This document shows positions 20,407 to 28,658 of a stretch of DNA of 64,000 nucleotides, in pieces. The stretch is from positions 1 to 64,000 of the forward strand of contig CAIZNH010000041.1 in assembly GCA_903934325.1 (NCBI GenBank), in the 5' to 3' direction. Each line of letters starts with the position of its first letter. Position 1 is the first letter of the stretch. A model generated the notes under the pieces. That model was not told where the DNA came from and ran no database searches. It was given only the letters and a program-made list of their open reading frames with translations. This DNA is from an uncultured Alphaproteobacteria bacterium. Its GTDB lineage: Bacteria; Pseudomonadota; Alphaproteobacteria; Sphingomonadales; Sphingomonadaceae. The position numbers were made by a program, and so were the translations under genes.

Positions 20407-20480
20407 CGCGCACTTCCTACCGGACTCGCGGCTGAACGCAAACTGAAGGGAAGGGGGGAAGGCGTACGCCCCCCGCCCAA

Positions 20481-22310
20481 TTACCCCACCAGCTTGCGCG
20501 CTGCGCGTTCCAGTTGGGCGATATCCTCGGGCAGTTCTGCGACCAGTTCCGCGCAGCCCACCTCGTCGCGGCGGATCAGCACCAGCGCGAATTCGGGGCC
20601 TGCACCGTCCAGCGCCTCCAGCGTGATCGCTTCGAGCTCGCGCAGCTTTTCGGCCAGCGCCTCGCGTACCGCCGAGGCATCCTCGATCGGCTTGCCCTGC
20701 TCCTCGCGGCGCAGGCGGCGTTCGGCCTTGACCACCGCCTTGAGCCCGCCCTCGGTCTGGCCGAGGAAGTCGGCAAGGCTGCCCTGCTCCAGCTCCAGCC
20801 GGTGGGCATGGCTAAGGACGGCGGCATATTCGGTGAGGCGCGTCTTGTCGTAATCATGCCCGAACACCAGCTTGACCACGGGGGTCATCGGCGCGCGCTC
20901 CTGCACCGTCAGCCCGCTATCGGCGAGCAGTTCGGCATAGTCTTCCGGCGCGGCTTGTGCGGCGAGCGAGAAGTCGTAGGCGCGGCTGACTGCGGCATAG
21001 AGCGCGCTGCGGCTGCGGTCTTCGGTGGCGCCGACCGCATGGGCGAGTTCGCGCGCGGCGGCGAGCCAGTCGTAAAGCCCTGCTTCTTCCGGCATTTCGG
21101 AGACGGGGAAGTCCTCGTCCTCGAACACGTCGTCGCCTTCGGTTTCGTAGACGTCTTCGAGGATGGTTTCGGCCGCTTCGGCCTCCTCGGTCTCCTCGAC
21201 CTCGTCCTCAGCTGCCTCGGCGGTCAGCGCATCCTCGTCTTCGTCTTCGACCTCGTCCTCGGCCACGGCCGGTTCGGGGGCGAAGGGCGCTTCGAGCGGG
21301 GCTTCGTAACCCGCGTCATAGGCCGGATCATAGGCCATCTCGTAATCGACATCCGCGTCGGGATCATAGGGCAGTTCGGCCGGATCGATCGCCTTCTTGG
21401 CGGGTGCCTCGATATAGCTGGCGAGGCTGGCAAAGGAGTAGCTTCCGCTTTCCTCCTCGCCCTCGTCCTCGTCATATTCTTCCTCATCGTCGAAGCCGAG
21501 ATTGGCGAAATCGGCGAAGGAGAGGCCCTCTTCCGCTTCGTTTTCCTCGTCCTCTTCCTCGGCGTGCGAGAGATCATAGGGGGCGATGCCGCTGAAGCCG
21601 TCGCCGAATTCGGCGCTGCCTTCGTGCGCGGGCGAATCCGCCCAGTCGGTGACCGGATCGGCGGCGCGCACGGCCGGTTCCTCGGCCAGTTCAAGATCGG
21701 CGCCGAGTTCCAGCGCCTGATCGATTTCGAGCAGGAGTTCGTCGGCCATCAGCTGGTCGGCCATCTCCTTCCAGTTGATCACGCCGTAGATGAAGTCGAT
21801 CGTCTCGTCGTTGCTCGAATAGGGCAGCAGGATCCCGCGATAGAGGATCTCCACCCCGTGCAGATTGACGAATTCGGCCTCGAAGCCGATCGGCGCCTGG
21901 TTGGCGAGGATCTGCATGTAGTGATCGGTGATGCGGCTCAGCAGCGAGCGCGGCGGCACGTCTGAAAGGTGCGTGATGACCCCGTTGCCGCCACATTCCT
22001 GCGCGAGCTTGGCGCCGAGGAACTGCACCGCCGGGTTCTCGATTCCGGCGGTGAAATCGAGCAGCACCGAATAGGGGCCGAAATCGTGGAGATTGGCCGG
22101 ATCGAGATCGTCGATCGAAGGGAACATCCGGTCGCCCAGCAGGCCCGCCCAGTGATTATAGGCGCGCACCTGCATGCGGCGCTCGTCCTGGCCGATGGCT
22201 TCAGGCGGCAACTCGCGGTGACCATAGGTCTCGGGGCTCTCGTCGTCGGATGCATCCCAGCCGCGATCGGCGGGTTCGCCGGAATCGAATGGGCCGCGCA
22301 GAGTGTCCAT
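20481..22310 (-). CDS. large acidic protein with PAS_5-like N-terminal domain
   Basis: 609 residues. Residues about 45-190 resemble the alphaproteobacterial PAS_5 domain (YNHWAGLLGDRMFPSIDDLDP, DFGPYSVLLDF, GILLPYSSNDETIDFIYGVINW). The middle (about 205-400) is extraordinarily acidic, with long Glu/Asp runs and little predicted structure. A C-terminal helical region (about 400-609) includes FGHDYDKTRLTEYAAVL. No catalytic motif seen; a signalling or scaffold role is inferred only from the PAS-like domain. Confidence 0.6.
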   Translation of the reverse strand: MDTLRGPFDSGEPADRGWDASDDESPETYGHRELPPEAIGQDERRMQVRAYNHWAGLLGDRMFPSIDDLDPANLHDFGPYSVLLDFTAGIENPAVQFLGAKLAQECGGNGVITHLSDVPPRSLLSRITDHYMQILANQAPIGFEAEFVNLHGVEILYRGILLPYSSNDETIDFIYGVINWKEMADQLMADELLLEIDQALELGADLELAEEPAVRAADPVTDWADSPAHEGSAEFGDGFSGIAPYDLSHAEEEDEENEAEEGLSFADFANLGFDDEEEYDEDEGEEESGSYSFASLASYIEAPAKKAIDPAELPYDPDADVDYEMAYDPAYDAGYEAPLEAPFAPEPAVAEDEVEDEDEDALTAEAAEDEVEETEEAEAAETILEDVYETEGDDVFEDEDFPVSEMPEEAGLYDWLAAARELAHAVGATEDRSRSALYAAVSRAYDFSLAAQAAPEDYAELLADSGLTVQERAPMTPVVKLVFGHDYDKTRLTEYAAVLSHAHRLELEQGSLADFLGQTEGGLKAVVKAERRLRREEQGKPIEDASAVREALAEKLRELEAITLEALDGAGPEFALVLIRRDEVGCAELVAELPEDIAQLERAARKLVG

Positions 22311-22408
22311 GGCTGTAATCCGCCCCTTGGTGACTGTTAACCGGGCCGTTCTGAAGCCTTGTGGTAAACATCACGTTAAGTCGGCAGACCCGTTGTTCGG
22401 GGAGGTGG

Positions 22409-22846
22409 TTACAGGAAATAGCGCATCTTGATGGTCAGCCGTCCGTTGCCGTCGGCGGAGGGGAAGACCGCGTCCTTGAACTTGGGCGGGGCCATGTTCA
22501 CCGGGGCATCGCGCGAAAAGCCGTAGCCTTCCTTGGGCATCATCCCCATCGCGCGGTCGGCTTTGCCGTTATCGTTCTCGTCATGCAGCAGCGCGACCGC
22601 GTAATTGCCGGGTTTCACCCCGGTGAAGCGGATCACCACCTTCGGGCCGGCAGGCACCACGGTGCGATGCGAGTTCGGGTCTTTCGCGCATTTGGGGAAC
22701 ACATCCTCGCGCGTGGTCATGCAGGCGCGCACCACGCCCTTCGAGCTTCTGAGATCGGTGACGGTGATCACCACCTCGCCCGCCAGCGCAGGCGCAGCCC
22801 CGAAGGCGGCGGCGAGCCCCGCCAGCGCCAGCAGCGCCGCTCTCAC
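22409..22846 (-). CDS. DUF2141 secreted protein
   Basis: 145 residues from a GTG start at 22846 that overlaps the upstream stop (GTGA), which decides the start. Signal peptide (LLALAGLAAAFGAAPALAG), then the DUF2141 core: VVITVTDLRSSKGVVRACM, RFTGVKPGNYAVALLHDENDNGKAD and GYGFSRDA. Function unknown; probably a periplasmic or outer-membrane-associated beta protein. Co-transcribed with the hydroxylase gene. A second DUF2141 gene is at 47079. Confidence 0.85.
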   Translation of the reverse strand: MRAALLALAGLAAAFGAAPALAGEVVITVTDLRSSKGVVRACMTTREDVFPKCAKDPNSHRTVVPAGPKVVIRFTGVKPGNYAVALLHDENDNGKADRAMGMMPKEGYGFSRDAPVNMAPPKFKDAVFPSADGNGRLTIKMRYFL

Positions 22847-23619
22847 GCGGCCCGTACCGGAGCGGCGTGCCCCGCCTCGGCGACGATCCGCCGCGACAAT
22901 CCCTTGTCGGTGCCGCACAGGTGATCCCAGACGCGGAAATAGAGCCCGAAATTGCATTTGTATTCCTCGTGGTGCCGCTCGTGATGACTGGCGGTTATCA
23001 GCCAATTCCCCAACGGGGAGTGAACCAGCCAGCGCGGGAAGATCTCCCAGCCCATGTGATTGGTCACCCCCATCACCGTCGCGATGGTGAGCACCAGGCC
23101 GAGCGTCGCAAGGTGGATGGGGACGAGGAACACCAGAACGGGCACCACCACCGCGCCGGTCACGGCCTCGATCGGATGAAAGCTCATCGCGGTCCACGCG
23201 GTCGGCGGGCGGCTGTCGTGATGCACGGCGTGGGCGATGCGGAACCATTTCGGACGGTGCATCCAGCGGTGGCTCCAGTAGAAACAGGTGTCCTGCACCG
23301 CGAGATAGATCAGCAGCGAAGCCAAGTGATACCACCAGGGCAGGCTCGCCCAATCGGCGGTGATCCAGGTCCAGCCGTGGTGATTCCAGCCCCACAGCAC
23401 GATTCCTGCTGGCGCACCGTAGATCGCGGCGGAGAGCAGCGACCAGCGGATCTCGCGCGCGATCTGCTGGCCCCGCCCGGCATAGAGGCCGGGGCGCATC
23501 CGGGCTGTCATCAGTGCGAAAAGCCCGCTCGACAGGAAATAGCGCAGCGCCACCACCAGCGTCACCGCAAGGCTGACGATCAGCAGGGCAAGCGGAACGG
23601 GCAGATCGGCGGGCAGCAT
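22843..23619 (-). CDS. fatty acid hydroxylase / sterol desaturase family membrane protein
   Basis: 258 residues with several membrane helices and the three histidine clusters of the diiron family: HRWMH, HAVHH and HERHH, plus a His in SFHPIEA. Members hydroxylate or desaturate lipids, carotenoids or sterols; the substrate cannot be told here. The stop overlaps the DUF2141 start, so both are translated from one message. Confidence 0.88.
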   Translation of the reverse strand: MLPADLPVPLALLIVSLAVTLVVALRYFLSSGLFALMTARMRPGLYAGRGQQIAREIRWSLLSAAIYGAPAGIVLWGWNHHGWTWITADWASLPWWYHLASLLIYLAVQDTCFYWSHRWMHRPKWFRIAHAVHHDSRPPTAWTAMSFHPIEAVTGAVVVPVLVFLVPIHLATLGLVLTIATVMGVTNHMGWEIFPRWLVHSPLGNWLITASHHERHHEEYKCNFGLYFRVWDHLCGTDKGLSRRIVAEAGHAAPVRAA

Positions 23620-23678
23620 TGCGCAGGCAGGTATGACGCAATTCCGCTTCAGGGGACAGCCTCAATCGGCGGCGCGAA

Positions 23679-24167
23679 TCAGGCCGTCATGTCGAGCGCG
23701 GCGCACAGCGGATCGATCAGCGCGGTGTGCCGCCGCATCGCGATCCGGGCGAGATGCTCGACCTGCGTCTTGCGCCGTGCGGCCGCCAGCGGTTCGAGTG
23801 CGGCGGGGCGCAGGATTTCGGCATCATAGCCATCCGCGACGATCACCCCGCAGGTGGCCGGACGATAGGCCTCGGTCTCCAGCGGCGCGCGATCGAGCCC
23901 CGGGGGCACGCCCCAGAAAAAGCGGTCGCAGAAGTCGAGATAGTCGGGCCACTTGGCATCGCCGAGCAGATCGCCGCGCGCCACCTTGATCTCGACGATC
24001 ACCACCTGCCCACGCGCATCGATCCCCATCAGATCGGCGCGGCGACCATTGCGGATCGGCACTTCGGCAAGGCACCAGATATCATTGCGCGCAAACAGCC
24101 GGGCAATCCCGCGCGCGACATCTCGGGCGGTGTGCGAATCGCTGGTGGGGAGGGGCTGTGCGCTCAT
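23679..24167 (-). CDS. mmcB: MmcB-family DNA repair protein
   Basis: 162 residues from the ATG at 24167. The family pattern is clear: ARLFARNDIWCLAEVPIRNGRRADLMGID, then VVIVEIKVARGDLLGDAKWPDYLDFCDRF, with the Asp-x(n)-Glu-x-Lys arrangement of PD-(D/E)xK nuclease folds. In Caulobacter, MmcB is an SOS-induced mitomycin-C resistance protein. A perfect LexA direct repeat is 13 bp upstream of this start (24180-24194). The frame is open to 24185, but that start would lie inside the LexA box. Confidence 0.9.
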   Translation of the reverse strand: MSAQPLPTSDSHTARDVARGIARLFARNDIWCLAEVPIRNGRRADLMGIDARGQVVIVEIKVARGDLLGDAKWPDYLDFCDRFFWGVPPGLDRAPLETEAYRPATCGVIVADGYDAEILRPAALEPLAAARRKTQVEHLARIAMRRHTALIDPLCAALDMTA

Positions 24168-24179
24168 CCCCGCTGGCTG

Positions 24180-24194
24180 GAACATAATGTGAAC
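24180..24194 (-). promoter_or_regulatory. LexA (SOS) box of mmcB
   Basis: On the mmcB strand the sequence reads GTTC-ACATTAT-GTTC, an exact match to the alphaproteobacterial LexA direct repeat GTTC-N7-GTTC. It lies 13 bp upstream of the mmcB ATG, over or just downstream of the promoter, so LexA binding would block transcription until DNA damage. Established for the family; direct from sequence here. Confidence 0.85.
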
Positions 24195-24227
24195 GCAGTC
24201 AAGCGTCCGGCGCGCAAAGGGCGGCGG

Positions 24228-24596
24228 TCAGGCGACTTCGAGCGGTTGCAGCGCGGCCAGCACGCTCGCGCGGGCAGCATGGAATTCGCGCCACAACGCC
24301 AGTGCCGGAGCGTGAGGCTCCTGTCCGCGCGCGGCAAGCGTGGCGAGCGCGGCAAGCCCCGCGCCCAGCATCGCCTCGATATCGCCGAGCCCCTGTGCGG
24401 CAAGATTGCGCTGCCACTCGCGCGCGGAGCCGAGCAGCGGTGCAAGCGGTTCGGGCGCCCCTTCCGGAGCGATCCCGGTCAGAGCGCAGAGCTCGGCGGC
24501 GCGGGCGTGCAGGCTCTCCCACTGCGCCGAAAGCGCTGCATCCGTCGCCGGAGCGGCGGGCGGGCAGAGAATCGGTTCGGGCGGAAGACTGGCCAT
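24228..24596 (-). CDS. small alanine-rich protein, unknown
   Basis: 122 residues from the ATG at 24596; a longer frame to 24668 exists but crosses a likely promoter. Almost wholly helical, Ala/Leu/Glu-rich (AQWESLHARAAELCALTG, LARGQEPHAPALALWREFHAARASVLAAL). It looks like an atypical four-helix or phasin-like bundle, but no signature is certain. It is the last chromosomal gene before the tRNA-Arg attachment site. Confidence 0.55.
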   Translation of the reverse strand: MASLPPEPILCPPAAPATDAALSAQWESLHARAAELCALTGIAPEGAPEPLAPLLGSAREWQRNLAAQGLGDIEAMLGAGLAALATLAARGQEPHAPALALWREFHAARASVLAALQPLEVA

Positions 24597-24745
24597 GAGG
24601 GGGAGGCTAGGCACGGTTCCTTGCCGATTGGTTAAGCGCGCCCCAATGGGTGAGCCGCCAGTGACCATAATTGTGTGGCGCGGTGCGGGCGCTCTTGCTA
24701 AGCGCCCCGCCGCACGCGATGATTATGCCCGCCCAAGGGCACCAC

Positions 24746-24822
<77 letters not shown>

Positions 24823-24974
24823 AAATTTCTCAATGAAATTAACGGTTTGAGAGTTTAACAGAAACTCGAATCGCCCCGTTTTGTCCAAAATGGGGATGTA
24901 CAGAACCTTTACAAAAATGGCGTTTCCAGACCCATCCCGTTGGTATATCTAGCCAATGTGGATCGGGAGGCTTG

Positions 24975-26204
24975 ATGGCGACTGCGGTCGAATTGAACGA
25001 GGAACGTCACGACGTCCGTGGGGATGGCAGGATCATCCTCTACAAGCGTGAGGGGTTGAAGAATCCCAAGTGGCAGGCTCGCATTCGGGTTCCGAACGCC
25101 AACGGCTATAAGATCGTCACCACCAAAACCGACAACCTGCGGGAAGCCGAGCGGTTCGCCCTCGACCTTTACGAAGACCTCTACCTCCATGTGAAGTCGG
25201 GCGGTTCGTTCCAGTCCAAGACGTTCAAGCAGGTCTTCGAGGAGTGGAAGAAACACGTCACCGCCTTGGGACATACCCGGCGTGGTGGTTCGTGGGATTC
25301 GACTATCGACCGGGTGGAGACCTATGCTGCCAAGTTTTTTGGTTCGATGAAGGTCGATGCCATCGGTCCGACCGACTTCGCCAACTTCTGGGTCTGGCGG
25401 AAATCCAACTTCAACCGACGCCAGCCATCGAACGGCACGCTTAGGCGGGAACGGACCTGCCTCCTACCTGTGTTCAAGTTTGCCCTGTCACGGGGCTACA
25501 TTCAGGCAATGCCTGAGACGGAACCGCCCAAAGCGCCAGCCGAGCGGCGTCCGGCATTCACTCAGGACGAATGGAAACGAATCTACACCAAGGCACGGGC
25601 TTGGGTGAAGGAGGGCGAATCGCTGGCAACGCATCGCCAACGCTTCATGACCCAGCAGTATGTTTTGGTGCTGGCTAACACGGGTTTGCGGGTTGGAGAG
25701 TTGCGCGGTCTGCGTTGGAGCGACCTTCGCACGGTCCAGACCCATGATGGGACCCGTCTCGTTGCCGAGGTTCGGGGCAAGACGGGCATCCGAGAGGTCG
25801 TGTTTCAGGACGGTGCCGAGGACTACATCAAGCGGATTTACGATCTTCGGGTAGAGGAGTTGGGCGCTCCGCCACCCGATGACGAGGTGATCTTCTGCCA
25901 CAAGGATGGATCATCCATCCACACGATGAAGACGGCGTTCAAGTCGCTGCTCAAGTTTGCGAGCGTACCTATCGAGCGCAATGGCGGGTCACGGACCATC
26001 TACTCCCTGCGGCACTTCTACGCCACGATGCGTCTGTCGCACGATACCAGCCCGTTCCTGTTGGCGAAGCAGATGGGAACGTCGGTCGAGATGCTGGAAA
26101 AGTTCTACGGGCAGACGGTCTCGTCCGAACTGGCGGCGCAGATCACCAAGGCGAACCGGAGCAAGGAGCCGACCCAGCGGGTGAAGGCATATCCGTTCGA
26201 GTAA
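24975..26204 (+). CDS. tyrosine-type integrase of island A
   Basis: 409 residues. N-terminal arm-type DNA-binding region (RGDGRIILYKREGLKNPKW), core-binding SAM-like domain (about 75-175) and catalytic domain (about 180-395) with TGLRVGELRGLRW (Arg I), SLRHFYAT (Arg II/His) and LEKFYGQ (Tyr nucleophile). The first His of the usual HxxR is Tyr here. The ATG at 24975 has GGGAGG just upstream; a TTG at 24972 is less likely. The gene sits at the tRNA end of the island, pointing inward. A decayed sister copy starts at 33074. Confidence 0.94.
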   Translation: MATAVELNEERHDVRGDGRIILYKREGLKNPKWQARIRVPNANGYKIVTTKTDNLREAERFALDLYEDLYLHVKSGGSFQSKTFKQVFEEWKKHVTALGHTRRGGSWDSTIDRVETYAAKFFGSMKVDAIGPTDFANFWVWRKSNFNRRQPSNGTLRRERTCLLPVFKFALSRGYIQAMPETEPPKAPAERRPAFTQDEWKRIYTKARAWVKEGESLATHRQRFMTQQYVLVLANTGLRVGELRGLRWSDLRTVQTHDGTRLVAEVRGKTGIREVVFQDGAEDYIKRIYDLRVEELGAPPPDDEVIFCHKDGSSIHTMKTAFKSLLKFASVPIERNGGSRTIYSLRHFYATMRLSHDTSPFLLAKQMGTSVEMLEKFYGQTVSSELAAQITKANRSKEPTQRVKAYPFE

Positions 26205-26223
26205 AGGTTTGTTCGGAAAATTC

Positions 26224-26667
26224 CTATCTGCAAATTGAAATTAGGCGCTTGGGTACTCGATCGCACCACCCTGCAAACCATGCGTCTGACGATCCCACAT
26301 GGGTTTCTAGGACCCGCCAACCGTTGCCGCTTTTCTGAAGCACTGCCTCTACATGGCAGCAATCCCACATTTCCAGTTCATCTAAGCCATATCGCTTGGC
26401 ATAAGGCGTGGTTCGAGGATTTATAGCCTTTCCGCCTTGTCTTTGAGCATTCCCAGACATGAAGGCGAAAGCTCCAGATACATTAAGCTCATATATCACA
26501 AACTCCACCGGTGGACCGAGGTCACGTTCCGCATGGGGGCGAATAGCATCTAAAATCGCTTTTCGTTCTGGATCACTTCTGGTTGGGCTATAGACCTGTG
26601 CTGAAACGTTCGCACCAGTGCTCAGAAGCGACAAGTACAGCAGCGCAATGATGGCTATACGGAACAT
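26224..26667 (-). CDS. unrecognised secreted protein (island A)
   Basis: 147 residues from ATG 26667, with a signal peptide (FRIAIIALLYLSLLSTGANVSAQ). The mature part holds PVEFVIYELNVSGAFAFMSGN and a CC pair (WDCCHVEAVLQKSGNGWRV), a pattern resembling small periplasmic proteins with NTF2- or cystatin-like folds. No function known. It converges on the integrase, 19 bp apart, and has lower GC than the chromosome. Confidence 0.65.
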   Translation of the reverse strand: MFRIAIIALLYLSLLSTGANVSAQVYSPTRSDPERKAILDAIRPHAERDLGPPVEFVIYELNVSGAFAFMSGNAQRQGGKAINPRTTPYAKRYGLDELEMWDCCHVEAVLQKSGNGWRVLETHVGSSDAWFAGWCDRVPKRLISICR

Positions 26668-26811
26668 CGACACCTAGTTCCTTTTGTTCAAAGCAGTCCG
26701 TGCAGGGCTGAAACGCTAATCTGCCCGTAGCTCACTAGACGTCGCGTGCCATACGATTGCCTGCCAACCGAGGTCAACACCCGCTTCCTTGCGTCCCTCC
26801 GGAGTTGCATA

Positions 26812-26858
26812 GGACCAACGAGCCGACCCAGCGGGTGAAGGCATACCCGTTCGAGTGA
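26812..26858 (+). pseudogene. remnant of a second integrase 3' end
   Basis: This stretch encodes EPTQRVKAYPFE-stop, identical at the protein level to the last 12 residues of the island A integrase (26166-26204); DNA identity starts around the preceding Lys/Asn codons and stops abruptly upstream. The stop codon is TGA here and TAA there, so it is a diverged copy, not a sequencing duplicate. On the other strand the neighbouring 26716-26818 looks like the truncated tail of another gene. Confidence 0.75.
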
Positions 26859-26987
26859 TGCCAGAAGTCCTTCCTGAGACGAAAACAGGACAAATCTCAA
26901 ATAATCTCAAATCCTAGGTTGTATTTCCGCAATCCGCTAAATCTTGATTACCGAGAAAATCCTCGGATCAAGAAAGGAAAAGCAGAA

Positions 26988-27341
26988 ATGACAAATGATA
27001 ATACAATATTGAATCCAGTACATTTTGATACTGCCTGTCGTAACGCGCAGATGAAGTGGGAAGAAATTGAGAGGTCGTATCGAGATCGTGATGGATACAT
27101 CATAGATCATGACCAATATCAAGAGTTGTACATCAAAAGGCTGATGTGGGTTCTCGAAGAGGTTTTCCCAAAGGCGTCGAAATCATCCGGAAGCGCAAGA
27201 GTTTACCATCGCCTCGCCCGCTTTCTGGTCGAGGAAACAGCCGAGTACGAGGGCGAGCTCAGCTTCACGATGTTCTATATCGAGGATGAGGCTGATGATC
27301 TCTACAAGGTGCTGTGCGACATCGCCCTGACTGACATCTAG
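26988..27341 (+). CDS. unrecognised small acidic protein (island A)
   Basis: 117 residues from the ATG at 26988, with AAGAAAGG as a plausible ribosome site about 17 bp upstream; the frame is open back to 26919. Helical and acidic (FDTACRNAQMKWEEIERSYRD, FLVEETAEYEGELSFTMFYIEDEADDLYKVL). No family recognised. It is AT-rich in its first half, and ends 3 bp from the convergent recombinase gene. Confidence 0.6.
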   Translation: MTNDNTILNPVHFDTACRNAQMKWEEIERSYRDRDGYIIDHDQYQELYIKRLMWVLEEVFPKASKSSGSARVYHRLARFLVEETAEYEGELSFTMFYIEDEADDLYKVLCDIALTDI

Positions 27342-27344
27342 TCG

Positions 27345-27944
27345 TTAAATCAGATCGACCACCCGCTTCCTCGCTTCACTGTCACCCTCGATGTAGCGTT
27401 GGGTTGTCTGGAGCGAGGAATGTCCTGCCAACGCCTGTATGTCACGCAGCGAGCCGCCAACGGTTGAAATCCGTTTGGCGGCATTTGTGATGAAGGTTCT
27501 CCGCCCGCTATGGGATGAGCAGCCGATCAACCCCAGGTCACGATACCAGCGCTGGAACAGGTTCACGACAGCCTGTGCCGAGGTTCGATCAGACCGCTCA
27601 GTGCGAATGACGCAGTTTCGATCTGGATCGAAGAACGGCGCGGTCCTCTCTTGACCATACAGATCGATCAATGTTGCCCGCAGCTGCCGGTTGATCGGGA
27701 TCACTCGCCCCGACCGCCCCTTGGATGCGTTATCGGTCAGGTGGATGAAGTCTCCTACCTCCCCATCGGCATCGACGACCATCGACCAGCGCAGGCTGGC
27801 GACCTCTTTTGCTCGAAGCCCCGCTCGAACTGAAAGCAGGATGATGACCTGATTGCGGAGCCCGTTACGGCGCTTTCCGACATGATGGAGCAATGCGTCT
27901 ACCTGCTGGCGGTTGAGAATTTTTGCCTGTTTGCCGAGAGCCAT
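27345..27944 (-). CDS. small tyrosine recombinase
   Basis: 199 residues from ATG 27944, containing essentially the catalytic domain only: RAGLRAKEVASLRW (Arg I), SHSGRRTFIT (His/Arg II), LAGHSSLQTTQRYIEGD (His/Trp position and Tyr nucleophile). The N-terminal core-binding SAM-like domain of XerC/phage integrases is missing or reduced to about 25 residues. Such short recombinases occur on mobile elements and in fimbrial inverters. It faces the tRNA end; the target is unknown. It is not closely similar to the island integrase. Confidence 0.85.
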   Translation of the reverse strand: MALGKQAKILNRQQVDALLHHVGKRRNGLRNQVIILLSVRAGLRAKEVASLRWSMVVDADGEVGDFIHLTDNASKGRSGRVIPINRQLRATLIDLYGQERTAPFFDPDRNCVIRTERSDRTSAQAVVNLFQRWYRDLGLIGCSSHSGRRTFITNAAKRISTVGGSLRDIQALAGHSSLQTTQRYIEGDSEARKRVVDLI

Positions 27945-28159
27945 CGGGTGCCTTCGATTGGTTATAATTTGTCCTGTTTTTACAGTAATATAACCACTAA
28001 AAGACGTACACGCCGCAGGGTGAAAATATAACCACACTCGATCAATGGCATAGGGCAACTGGTTATCGAATTATCAGTTTATAATCAGTTATTTGATTAG
28101 AAAAAATGTTCACCGAATCCGGCTTGGTCCCACCTCCGGCGTATAAATACCATATACCC

Positions 28160-28440
28160 TGAAGGCTCATGCCAAGGTTGGACGCCGAGATATCCGTCCC
28201 TCTGCTGCGAAAACGAGACGTGGCGAGAAAATCCACCGGGTCAGGGCGGTTGGAATTTCCTTGCAGCCAGTGGCTGCTTGGGAACCGAAGCGGACTGGCG
28301 CGTATGCGCTGGAAAGCACGATGGCAGCTCTGAGAACAAGCATCTGCCACCATCGACGGGTCGTCGTTCCATAGCGCCGTTGATGGACCCGCTGGAATGT
28401 AGCGGGGCGTAAAAGGAGACAGGCTAGCCGCCCTTACCTC
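28160..28440 (+). ncRNA. candidate structured RNA (unknown family)
   Basis: About 280 nt with many potential stems: GCAGCC-AGT-GGCTGC at 28263-28277, GCGC-GTAT-GCGC at 28298-28309, CGATGGCAG pairing with CTGCC..ATCG (28319-28355), CCATCGAC pairing with GTTGATGG (about 28349-28386), and GGGCG..CGCCC around a GGCTAGCC core (about 28404-28432). No ORF, tRNA, tmRNA, RNase P or 6S signature seen. Strand is a guess, from the direction of the genes to the right. It could also be decayed sequence that happens to be GC-rich. Confidence 0.3.
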
Positions 28441-28487
28441 GACCGAGGTTGCCCCTATGGAATGTGTGAAAGTCGATTACCGTAAGA

Positions 28488-28593
28488 TCGATTGAACATG
28501 ATGCTCCTTACGGAAGGAGTATTGTGTTCAAAATCGACCCCGTAAAAATACAATATAATGATCCTCGAGCGTAGCTCGAGTTGCCGTAGGCAA
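28488..28593. other. array of hairpins upstream of a ribbon-helix-helix gene
   Basis: Three inverted repeats in 106 bp: a nested one (TCGAT-TGAACA at 28488-28498 and CTCCTT-ACGG-AAGGAG at 28504-28519, closed by TGTTCA and ATCGA to 28537); CTCGAGC-GTA-GCTCGAG at 28564-28580; and TTGCC-GTA-GGCAA at 28581-28593, the last two abutting and sharing the loop GTA. The surroundings are AT-rich. Such arrays mark transfer origins, replication origins or strong terminators. Confidence 0.5.
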
Positions 28594-28658
28594 TTATCTT
28601 GTTGATCATGATTCAATATAAATTATTATAAATAATATAGATACTTAAAGTGAGTTGA

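Larger units (their letters stand above)
27945..28658. other. 714-bp non-coding region of island A
   Basis: No open frame here looks like a gene. The part next to the recombinase is AT-rich and probably holds its promoter. The middle (about 28160-28440) is GC-richer and full of short inverted repeats, and the right part (28488-28593) is a hairpin array in an AT-rich setting directly before a ribbon-helix-helix gene. Both are listed separately. Confidence 0.6.

Noticed and set aside
26716..26910. Small protein gene on the minus strand beside the integrase remnant
   Set aside because: It reads through the reverse complement of the integrase 3' remnant, so at most its last ~30 codons could be the tail of a lost gene.
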